DNA of 6,570 bases. It comes from an uncultured Lachnospiraceae bacterium (lineage in GTDB: Bacteria > Bacillota > Clostridia > Lachnospirales > Lachnospiraceae). The position numbers were made by a program, and so were the translations under genes. The stretch's first letter is position 1; each line of letters starts with the position of its first letter. The stretch spans positions 1 through 6,570 of the forward strand of contig CANPZR010000144.1 of assembly GCA_947589175.1 (NCBI GenBank), read 5' to 3'. This document shows, in pieces, positions 1-5,205 of the stretch. The notes beneath the pieces were generated by a model. It had not been told where the DNA came from, did no database searches, and was given only the letters and a program-made list of their open reading frames with translations.

Positions 1-421
1 AGAAAATATCTATGCCCGCCACATAGGGGAAACCATGATATTTCTCCAGCTGCTCCCCCTCCAGGACATGCACCCTTGAATTGATGAGCCGCCCGACCAT
101 CTGGTCAAAATCTACTCTATGTTGATAATCCAACAGGTGACATTCCTCCGGCAGTTCCTTTTCCGCTGCCTGACGGAATTTTTCAAAATCCTCCCGCAGA
201 ATACAGATGTCCAGATCGTCATCCCAGGGAATCATGCCGCCGTGTCTCACAGCTCCCAGCAGTGTCCCCCACTCGGCAAAGTAACGGATCCCGTTCTTCC
301 CACAGATATCCTGCACGATTTTCAGCAATTCCAGCTGCGCTGCCCAGGCGCGCTTCATCAGACTAGGGACGAAAAAACCATCCCTCACCTCGTCCTCAAA
401 ATAAGAATCCGGTATGTTCAT
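1..421 (-). CDS. LicD family phosphotransferase, 3' end outside window
   Basis: The first 140 residues are visible; the gene runs off the left edge. It starts at ATG 419-421, with GGAGG at 427-431 five bases upstream. The LicD nucleotidyltransferase-like signature is at residues 52-72 (GTLLGAVRHGG, then MIPWDDDLDIC), and a GIDIF segment (137-141) fits the second acidic position of the family. LicD proteins transfer a phospho-substituent, classically phosphocholine, from a nucleotide donor to a surface glycan; the substrate here cannot be read. The N terminus (YFEDEVRDGFFVPS, W26AA, FAEWGTLLGA) closely resembles that of the upstream gene, so the two are paralogues. It lies 49 bp after that gene on the same strand and is probably co-transcribed. 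Family assignment is secure; function is inferred. Confidence 0.9.
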   Translation of the reverse strand, partial: MNIPDSYFEDEVRDGFFVPSLMKRAWAAQLELLKIVQDICGKNGIRYFAEWGTLLGAVRHGGMIPWDDDLDICILREDFEKFRQAAEKELPEECHLLDYQHRVDFDQMVGRLINSRVHVLEGEQLEKYHGFPYVAGIDIF

Positions 422-470
422 GCCCGCCTCCTATACTGCAAACCGCCAGATGATACCTTTTCATCGTCAC

Positions 471-2846
471 TCAGGAACTGCTATCCCGTATGCCTACATT
501 CTGAATCATGACCGGCTTTTTCAGCACATGGCACTTATTCGCCATCGCGCTCCCGTCACCATAATAAGCATCGCAAAATCTTACCGCCCGCTCCGTATCC
601 GGGGAATCATCATAGATGCCCCATCCGCCTTCCCGGTATTCCTGCAAAAGATCCCGGTATCCCGGCCACGCCTCCGGCCTGGACCGCCGCAGAAGCTCCC
701 TGGCGTTCATGTCCGGCCTCCAGATCACAGCGATGTCATCCTTATGCTCCCGGAACAGTTCAAACACCTCGCGCATCTTCTCCACGGCTTTTACACCGTA
801 CTGGAACAGGACGCTGGCGCTGATTACATACAGAATCACTTTCTTCTCGCTGCCGTCCGGCTTCCGGATCATTTCAAGCCATTCCTCCGGCACGCCATTT
901 TCTCCCGCTATCCGCAGGGGCCGATTCCTCTCATCGCTCAAGAGCGGCTCCCAGACAGAAATCTTTTCTTTCCACATGGACTCTGTATCCTCCCCCGCAA
1001 GCTCTGTCAAAAGTTCTATGCAGACTTCCCGCATCTGCTCCGACTGCACCAGAATCGTGTCAGCATTTACCATTCCCGGAGTGCTGCAGAACTCTCTCAA
1101 AGTAACACGCGCCCTCTCATCGTCCGGACCGACCTCATCCATTTCAAAAGGCGGGATACAGACCAGCCTGTCCGTAAATTTTTTCAGATTCTCCGTATAA
1201 AAGAACGGATGAATCGTCAATCCATAATTGTACTCATCAAAAAAATACTGCGTCACAATAACATCTGGTCTCTGCCTTGCAAAATCATAAGTGTCATAGG
1301 CTGTAAGTTCAATCTCCGGCGAATAATCTGTCTCACAGTGAGGCACATCTTTTTTTACATTACCAAAGTCATCCTTGTAATAATAAGGTACCGAAATGAC
1401 CGTGACTTCTACATCCTCATCCGCACAGGCTCGTCTCCAAAGCTCTTCCATAGTGTTCCAGCCGTCTTTCTCGAAAAGAAGAAAGATAACTTTCTTTTTT
1501 TCTTTCAGATCATGCTCAACGCTCTCTGCGAATCTGTGTTCAAAATCAGTCAGTCTACCAAAGCAATCCATCTCCTGCTGAGTTGTTCCCAAACATTCCG
1601 CTTCTTCTGCTCCGCACATCTCGCTGCACAGCCTTTGATGAATCTGAAAAATCTGCTCACAGTACTGCTCTAACAGTGCTACCAGCGGATGTCTTTCGCC
1701 TTTTTCTTCCTCGATCATGTTCCCTAGCTGGATTGCCATGTCCTGGCACTCGCCGAGAAGCCCAGATACTGTTTCAACCTGTCCCTCCGCCATCAGGCGT
1801 TTAAGTTCCTCGTGCGCCTCAACAAACAAGGGAAGAAATGCTCTTACTCTATCCTTCAATGTCTCTCCCGACTGCTGTTCAGTTTTTTCTGCCTTGGTTA
1901 TCTCCACAATCTTTTCTGGAAAATGATACTGTAAGGGCTCAATGCCCGCGTCTTCCTTTATTCCCTTGTGAACATTTATATAGGCAGGATATCCGTGGGA
2001 ACCACCGGAACGCACCGGTTTCATCCAGCCTGGTCCATATTTTTTCGCAAGCAACTTGTCATAAAAGGCAGGCACGGCAATGGTCGTGTTCTCAAACGGA
2101 AGTTCAATGGTGCTGGCATAATATTTCTTGGGAATCCTATATCCTTCATTTTTCAAAAAAAGGGGAATAGATGTTATTTCCTCACACTCATTTTCATTGA
2201 ATTTCATCGCCATATTTTCTAATGCCTGTGTTAACTGACGCTGCATCGGCTTCCCACTGTCAAATTTTATATCAAAAAGCTGTTCTGCCTTATGTAAAAG
2301 CTGCTCCACCTCTTTAGGGTTACTATTTTTATTATTAACATGATATTCTATCCTGTTTGCGACATTGTACATCTCTTTGATATGTTTTCTTTGCTTCGCA
2401 TCATCTGGCAAAAAATCCAGAATAAACAGGTCAATAGACGAATTATAAGGATATCCGTGAAATCTCGGATATTCCTCCACAGGAATCAGCGGGAGATGAG
2501 AGTTGACCACTTTGCTAACCATGTTGTCCGTATCTATTGACCGGTAGCTCATGACCCAGAAGCCCTCCGGCAGTTCCTCTTTTGCAACTTCCAGAAACTT
2601 CTCATAATCTTTCCTCTTCATGCAGATATCAAAGTCATCGTCCCACGGAATCATTCCGCCGTGCCTCGCAGCTCCAAGCAGAGTCCCCCATTCAGCAAAG
2701 TATGAAAGATGGTGTCTTTCGCACACTTTTCTGACCTCATCAAAAATCTCCAGATTGGCTGCCCACACCCGCTTCATCATGCCAGGCACATAAAACCCCT
2801 CACGCACCTCATCCTCAAAAAAAGTTTCTGGAAACTCCACTGTCAT
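471..2846 (-). CDS. LicD domain fused to CDP-glycerol glycerophosphotransferase-like domain
   Basis: This 791-residue protein has two enzyme modules. Residues about 40-290 are LicD: GTLLGAARHGG (54-64), IPWDDDFDIC (66-75), IDLFILDFLPDD (138-149) and KKYGPGW (268-274). Residues about 325-450 are hydrophilic, Glu-rich and probably helical, acting as a linker. Residues 451-791 resemble the CDP-glycerol glycerophosphotransferase-like proteins common in Lachnospiraceae: KKKVIFLLF (450-458), FFDEYNYGLTIHPFFY (535-550), WGIYDDSPDTERA (742-754), DAYYGDGSA (759-767) and KPVMIQN (777-783). The family's usual WRPHPL reads WRPDMN here (709-714). No signal peptide or membrane segment is seen, so it is probably cytoplasmic. 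The start at 2846 is set by GGAGG at 2850-2854, only 3 nt away, and by alignment with the LicD paralogue downstream. Lying after flagellin, it may modify flagellin with a phospho-linked group; that role is inferred. Confidence 0.88.
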   Translation of the reverse strand: MTVEFPETFFEDEVREGFYVPGMMKRVWAANLEIFDEVRKVCERHHLSYFAEWGTLLGAARHGGMIPWDDDFDICMKRKDYEKFLEVAKEELPEGFWVMSYRSIDTDNMVSKVVNSHLPLIPVEEYPRFHGYPYNSSIDLFILDFLPDDAKQRKHIKEMYNVANRIEYHVNNKNSNPKEVEQLLHKAEQLFDIKFDSGKPMQRQLTQALENMAMKFNENECEEITSIPLFLKNEGYRIPKKYYASTIELPFENTTIAVPAFYDKLLAKKYGPGWMKPVRSGGSHGYPAYINVHKGIKEDAGIEPLQYHFPEKIVEITKAEKTEQQSGETLKDRVRAFLPLFVEAHEELKRLMAEGQVETVSGLLGECQDMAIQLGNMIEEEKGERHPLVALLEQYCEQIFQIHQRLCSEMCGAEEAECLGTTQQEMDCFGRLTDFEHRFAESVEHDLKEKKKVIFLLFEKDGWNTMEELWRRACADEDVEVTVISVPYYYKDDFGNVKKDVPHCETDYSPEIELTAYDTYDFARQRPDVIVTQYFFDEYNYGLTIHPFFYTENLKKFTDRLVCIPPFEMDEVGPDDERARVTLREFCSTPGMVNADTILVQSEQMREVCIELLTELAGEDTESMWKEKISVWEPLLSDERNRPLRIAGENGVPEEWLEMIRKPDGSEKKVILYVISASVLFQYGVKAVEKMREVFELFREHKDDIAVIWRPDMNARELLRRSRPEAWPGYRDLLQEYREGGWGIYDDSPDTERAVRFCDAYYGDGSAMANKCHVLKKPVMIQNVGIRDSSS

Positions 2847-2879
2847 GCCCCTCCGTTAACCATCCTGTTAATTCACACT

Positions 2880-2935
2880 TGGATTCCATAATTCCGCACT
2901 CCGCATAATCTCAAAATGCGGAACTATGGAACCCA
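2880..2935 (-). promoter_or_regulatory. 19-bp stem-loop between flagellin and LicD fusion gene
   Basis: The arms 2880-2898 and 2917-2935 pair over 19 positions around an 18-nt loop. The two imperfect positions are G:U pairs in minus-strand RNA but A/C mismatches in plus-strand RNA, so the structure fits a minus-strand transcript. A competing 6-bp hairpin (CCGCAT 2901-2906 with ATGCGG 2916-2921) uses the same right-hand sequence. No T-run follows on either strand, so it is not a typical intrinsic terminator. It could be a processing or stability element in the leader of the LicD fusion mRNA. Confidence 0.5.
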
Positions 2936-2966
2936 AATACTTCCTTCTTGTTTTGTTTGATAGAAA

Positions 2967-3005
2967 GAAAGGATATCCGGATAATAAATACCAAGATATC
3001 CTTTC
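2967..3005 (-). terminator. probable flagellin transcription terminator
   Basis: A perfect 11-bp inverted repeat (GAAAGGATATC at 2967-2977, its complement at 2995-3005) with a 17-nt loop lies 48 bp past the flagellin stop. On the minus strand it is followed by a pyrimidine stretch (TTTCTTTCTATC). The stem is AT-rich and the T-run is interrupted, so read-through into the LicD gene is plausible. This fits a highly expressed flagellin followed by weakly expressed modification genes. Confidence 0.55.
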
Positions 3006-3052
3006 GATCAATTATGCATAGTGCAACTTTACAATTCGTATGCCGAACGCTA

Positions 3053-4015
3053 TTACTGGAGCAGTGAAAGCACACCCTGATTTGCGTTGTTGGCCTGAGC
3101 CAGCATGGAAGTAGCTGCCTGCTGCAGGATGCTCTCCTTACTGAACCGAGTCATCTCGTCTGCCATATCAGTATCACGGATGCGGCTTTCTGCGGCCTGC
3201 ATGTTCTCAGCTGTGTTGTCATCTACCTTAACTGTGTACTCCAGACGGTTCTGGATAGCACCCAATTTAGAACGCTCTGTAGTAACCTCTTTAATCATAT
3301 CATCTACAGTTGCAATCAATTCAGAAATCTTCTCTCCATTTCCGCTTGCAGGACCCTTGTTAGTTGTTGACAACTGACTAGTCACAGCCGTTCCGATTTT
3401 TGATCCTGACTCTACATAAGTAGTAGAACTCTTCAAAATGCTACCACTCTCAAGGGCTGATACAAAACTGCCAATCAAACCAGCCTCAGCAGAAGAGAAA
3501 CTCTTCAATGACCATTTCACAAGGTTGATATCCACTTTGATTCCCTGGCCTTTATTTGCACCTACCTGCAGATACTGGCTCTTGTAAGAACCATCCAACA
3601 GCTTCTTCTTGTTGAACTCAGTATCCGTACTGATACGACCAAACTCTTTCTTCAAAGTATCGATCTCATCCTGAATCTTCTGGAAGTCGTTCTCCTGTGA
3701 ACCATCCAGTACACCGGTGTTGGCCGCCTGAACGAGCAACTCACGAGTTCTCTGAAGGATAGCGTGCTGTTGATCCATAGCACCCTCAGCCGTCTGAATC
3801 ATCGAGATACCGTCCTGTGCGTTGTCCGATGCTCTCTGAAGGCCACGAACCTGCGCTCTCATCTTCTCGGAAATTGCCAAGCCTGCTGCGTCATCTGCTG
3901 CGCGGTTGATTCTGTAACCGCTGGAAAGTTTCTCAGTTGACTTAGAAAGATTTCCCCCTACGATACCTAACTGCCTGTTAGCGTTCATAGATGTAATGTT
4001 GTGCTGTACTATCAT
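3053..4015 (-). CDS. Flagellin, compact Lachnospiraceae type
   Basis: This 320-residue protein is the structural subunit of the flagellar filament. The N-terminal D0/D1 helices run over residues 1-165 (LSSGYRINRAADDAAGLAISE at 30-50). The C-terminal D1/D0 runs over 228-320 and ends in AQANNANQGVLSLLQ. Both ends match flagellins throughout, but the middle (about 166-227) is short and Ser/Thr-rich, with no room for D2/D3 outer domains; the Salmonella protein is about 495 residues. The TLR5-contact motif is kept as L87-Q-R-T-R-E-L93. There is no signal peptide, as expected for flagellar type III export. The start is fixed by AAGGAGG (4024-4030), 8 nt upstream. The Ser/Thr-rich centre is a plausible target for the modification enzymes encoded downstream. 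A symbol (fliC, hag or fla) is not given because naming varies and paralogues are usual. Confidence 0.97.
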   Translation of the reverse strand: MIVQHNITSMNANRQLGIVGGNLSKSTEKLSSGYRINRAADDAAGLAISEKMRAQVRGLQRASDNAQDGISMIQTAEGAMDQQHAILQRTRELLVQAANTGVLDGSQENDFQKIQDEIDTLKKEFGRISTDTEFNKKKLLDGSYKSQYLQVGANKGQGIKVDINLVKWSLKSFSSAEAGLIGSFVSALESGSILKSSTTYVESGSKIGTAVTSQLSTTNKGPASGNGEKISELIATVDDMIKEVTTERSKLGAIQNRLEYTVKVDDNTAENMQAAESRIRDTDMADEMTRFSKESILQQAATSMLAQANNANQGVLSLLQ

Positions 4016-4023
4016 AATGATTA

Positions 4024-4059
4024 CCTCCTTGTTTTACCACCACAAATCCGTTTGCGGTG
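4024..4059 (-). promoter_or_regulatory. flagellin leader: GGA-loop hairpin plus Shine-Dalgarno, candidate CsrA site
   Basis: On the minus strand CACCGCAAA (4059-4051) pairs with TTTGTGGTG (4046-4038), closing the 4-nt loop CGGA (4050-4047). The one non-Watson-Crick position is a G:U pair only in minus-strand RNA. The Shine-Dalgarno AAGGAGG (4030-4024) begins 7 nt after the stem. Exactly 18 nt separate the loop GGA from the Shine-Dalgarno GGA. A looped GGA plus a second one in the ribosome binding site is the known CsrA arrangement on hag-type mRNAs, and a csrA-like gene lies just upstream. Binding itself is inferred. Confidence 0.55.
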
Positions 4060-4077
4060 TTTGTTATTGTTTTTTTA
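4051..4077 (-). promoter_or_regulatory. weak sigma-28-like promoter candidate for flagellin
   Basis: TAAA (4077-4074), 15 nt, then ACCGCAAA (4058-4051) matches the sigma-28/sigma-D pattern TAAA-N15-GCCGATAA in spacing and in 5 of 8 positions of the -10 box. The -10 overlaps the leader hairpin, so if transcription started here the full hairpin would not be transcribed. The two readings are mutually exclusive. No better sigma-28 or sigma-A promoter was found between csrA and flagellin. Confidence 0.22.
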
Positions 4078-4135
4078 TTTTCCTTCGGACGCCGCGAAGT
4101 TTGTTTTTCTCGCTGCATCCTATATAATATCCGTC

Positions 4136-4182
4136 GAAACCGCCGTCCGCCCTGCGGGCCCGGCAGCGCGTCCGGCGCTTTC
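4136..4182 (-). other. GC-rich long stem-loop between csrA and flagellin
   Basis: GAAAGCGCCG (minus, 4182-4173) and CGGCGGTTTC (4145-4136) pair at 9 of 10 positions. Further inner pairing (CGC with GCG, CTGC with GCAG) continues around the near-palindrome at 4152-4166. The block is strongly GC-rich inside an otherwise moderate to AT-rich spacer. There is no T-run on either side, so a plain intrinsic terminator is unlikely. It could separate csrA from flagellin expression, or be a leader structure of a csrA-flagellin transcript. It could also be a small repetitive palindrome. Confidence 0.4.
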
Positions 4183-4248
4183 TCCGGTTATTATCCTTCC
4201 AACGAATCCATTACATGAATTTTTCGATTATAGCCTATGTCAATCTCA

Positions 4249-4521
4249 TCAGTGTTCAAAGGCCTTCTCGCTGTGCCCTAGCACTTTCCCCTTTTTCGGT
4301 TTCCGGTATCTCTCTGGCAGTTCCGGCTCCGCGTAATACTTGGGAGAGTTCTTTTTCAGTTCCGGGTTGTTCTTCTCCAGAACCGTACTCCTCACGATGT
4401 TGACATCCTTCGGCGCGTCAATCATAATCCGCATATGGTTATGACTTCCACCTAAAAACACAATCTTGATGTCGTCTCCCAACATCAGGTACTCCTCGGT
4501 GCTCACACTCAGTCTCAGCAT
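4249..4521 (-). CDS. csrA: Divergent CsrA-like RNA-binding regulator with C-terminal tail
   Basis: This 90-residue protein aligns without gaps to CsrA over residues 1-50: M1, L2, L4, E10, L12, M13, G15, D16, L23, G24, N28, R31, I32, A36, P37, K38, V40 and R44 match E. coli CsrA. R44 and L4 are important for RNA binding. It departs at the usual TRK motif (here S5-V6-S7), at G33 (Met) and at E45 (Ser). Residues 51-90 form a basic, Pro-rich tail not present in the ~61-residue E. coli protein. CsrA dimers bind GGA motifs in mRNA leaders and block translation; in Bacillus subtilis the target is hag and the antagonist is FliW. The start at 4521 is supported by GGAGGAGG (4526-4533). The frame stays open further upstream, but that extension starts with TTG and is low-complexity. 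Flagellin lies 233 bp downstream on the same strand. Confidence 0.85.
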   Translation of the reverse strand: MLRLSVSTEEYLMLGDDIKIVFLGGSHNHMRIMIDAPKDVNIVRSTVLEKNNPELKKNSPKYYAEPELPERYRKPKKGKVLGHSEKAFEH

Positions 4522-4692
4522 AAAACCTCCTCCAATCCGGTTTGTCATGCCAGCCGCGGCGCTTGTCGCGATTCCCCGCTCTGCTTTTCCGCCGCTTTTG
4601 CTACGGCTCCTTTCGCCATTTTTACGGTTCTTTTCGCCGTTTTTCAAAATGCAACTTTTTACTATAAAATGTTGCGTTTTTTGAGAGTGATT
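4522..4692 (-). promoter_or_regulatory. csrA leader with tandem hairpins and GGA motifs
   Basis: From the predicted start near 4692 the csrA leader is about 170 nt. It has the hairpin of the left inverted-repeat copy (4650-4681). Two related 17-nt mini-hairpins follow at 4624-4640 and 4603-4619, 14/17 identical and spaced 21 nt; the second has GGA in its loop (GAAAGGA). Further GGA triplets lie near 4595, 4575, 4537 and in the GGAGGAGG ribosome binding site. This is consistent with CsrA binding its own leader, though the purine richness could also arise by chance. Confidence 0.4.
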
Positions 4693-4698
4693 TCGTTT

Positions 4699-4727
4699 AT
4701 TATAAAGAACATGTAGATTCTTTTAAT
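4699..4727 (-). promoter_or_regulatory. sigma-A-like promoter for csrA
   Basis: On the minus strand a perfect -10 TATAAT (4704-4699) stands 17 bp from ATTAAA (4727-4722), a weak -35 with 3 of 6 consensus bases. Initiation would be near 4692. It is the only good -10 in the right orientation upstream of csrA. Confidence 0.5.
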
Positions 4728-4730
4728 CAG

Positions 4731-4945
4731 CGAAAAAAAGGAACAAACTAGTAATTAGTAGTCAAAATTTATCACTGAATGACAAGAACCATTTCTTTCT
4801 ATATTATGATGGCTGAAAATAGCTATTTTGAATAACAGGACTTGGAATAATTTGGAAATTAAAAGCTGCAAAGAATATATTTGAAAATTTTACGCAAAGA
4901 AAAAACAACGATTTTTCGTTACTTTCAAGAACTTTTTGAAAAAAG
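4731..4945. other. AT-rich intergenic stretch, no gene seen
   Basis: No credible coding frame is visible on either strand. It holds a perfect 14-bp palindrome, AAAATAGCTATTTT, at 4816-4829, which could be an operator. It also holds short AT-rich inverted repeats such as AACGA/TCGTT near 4907-4921 and TTCAA/TTGAA near 4924-4940. It separates the minus-strand csrA promoter from the plus-strand small-RNA promoter. Confidence 0.5.
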
Positions 4946-4974
4946 TTTAAAAAAAATTGTAAATCAGCTATAAT
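4946..4974 (+). promoter_or_regulatory. promoter of the predicted small RNA
   Basis: TTTAAA (4946-4951), a 17-bp spacer and a perfect TATAAT (4969-4974) form a sigma-A-type promoter, preceded by an A/T-rich tract that could act as an UP element. The expected start is about 4981. Confidence 0.6.
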
Positions 4975-4980
4975 GTTTTA

Positions 4981-5050
4981 TCGGAATGCTCCGATATATA
5001 AGGTGTAAGTTAAAAATGCAACACTATATAGTAAAGTGTTGCATTTTTTT
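4981..5050 (+). ncRNA. predicted ~70-nt small RNA ending in a strong intrinsic terminator
   Basis: Just downstream of a good promoter the sequence folds into a 5' hairpin: TATCGGA (4979-4985) with TCCGATA (4990-4996) around the loop ATGC. A 15-nt single-stranded linker containing AAGGTG follows, then a perfect 13-bp terminator stem (5012-5024 with 5036-5048) with the T-run 5044-5050. Promoter, fold and terminator fit one compact transcript. It does not match any RNA family I recognise. It may instead be an attenuated leader of the Uma2 gene, but that gene has its own promoter at 5177-5205. The 5' hairpin contains one GGA, in the stem. Confidence 0.5.
5012..5050 (+). terminator. intrinsic terminator of the predicted small RNA
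   Basis: AAAAATGCAACAC (5012-5024) pairs perfectly with 5036-5048 over an 11-nt loop, and the T-run 5044-5050 follows the GC part of the stem. The A-tract on the left side could allow termination from the other strand too. Confidence 0.75.
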
Positions 5051-5144
5051 GCAAAACAAACTCCCCCTCTCCGAAATACGGCTTTTTCGCAGACTCGGTC
5101 TCAATTGCTTCCAATTCCATTTCCAACACTAAAAAACAACAATC

Positions 5145-5164
5145 GCTTTGAAATGCTTTGAAAT
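5145..5164. repeat. tandem direct repeat of GCTTTGAAAT
   Basis: The 10-mer GCTTTGAAAT occurs twice in perfect tandem, flanked on both sides by ATCG-like sequence, just upstream of the Uma2 promoter. It may be a replication-slippage product or a tandem protein-binding site. Confidence 0.5.
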
Positions 5165-5176
5165 CGCGCATTTTCA

Positions 5177-5205
5177 TTGCTATTTTCGTTCGATTTAGAT
5201 ATAAT
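5177..5205 (+). promoter_or_regulatory. sigma-A promoter of the Uma2-family gene
   Basis: TTGCTA (5177-5182; 4 of 6 consensus bases), a 17-bp spacer and a perfect TATAAT (5200-5205) predict a start near 5212 and a leader of about 80 nt. That leader contains TTTTACTATAAAA (5229-5241), a 13-mer also found at 4657-4669. Confidence 0.65.

Larger units (their letters stand above)
4650..5043. repeat. inverted pair of 32-bp hairpin-forming repeats bounding the intergenic region
   Basis: The 32 bases at 4650-4681 and the reverse complement of 5012-5043 are the same length and identical at 27 positions. Shared blocks are TGCAAC, TTTACTATA, TGTTGC and TTTTT. Each copy is also an internal hairpin (GCAAC with GTTGC). 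Loop polarity (TTTACTATA versus its complement) shows the copies are inverted, not direct. They enclose about 330 bp without protein genes. They may be the ends of a MITE-like element, or duplicated terminator/attenuator cassettes placed divergently. Confidence 0.6.

Noticed and set aside
119..511. 130-residue plus-strand open frame
   Set aside because: It is antisense to the LicD protein with its clear DDD motif; a shadow frame.
414..1673. 419-residue plus-strand open frame
   Set aside because: It is antisense to the strongly supported LicD fusion gene, has no ribosome binding site and no family resemblance.
2880..2935. The 19-bp stem as an intrinsic terminator
   Set aside because: No T-run follows on either strand; the better terminator for flagellin is at 2967-3005.
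4223..4244. Perfect TTGACA and TATAAT hexamers on the minus strand upstream of flagellin
   Set aside because: They are only 5 bp apart instead of about 17, so they cannot form one sigma-A promoter, and neither has a suitable partner at correct spacing.
4249..4647. A 132-residue version of the CsrA-like protein with a 42-residue N-terminal extension
   Set aside because: The extension begins at TTG without a ribosome binding site, is low-complexity, and falls in a structured leader. CsrA homology starts exactly at the ATG 4521 preceded by GGAGGAGG.
5016..5132. Short plus-strand frame beginning ATGCAACAC behind AAGGTG
   Set aside because: Its start lies inside the terminator stem and its translation is unlike any protein. 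The sequence is better explained as small RNA plus terminator.
5145..5164. Tandem GCTTTGAAAT as the start of a CRISPR array
   Set aside because: There are only two adjacent units with no spacers; no CRISPR-like repeat-spacer pattern exists in the window.
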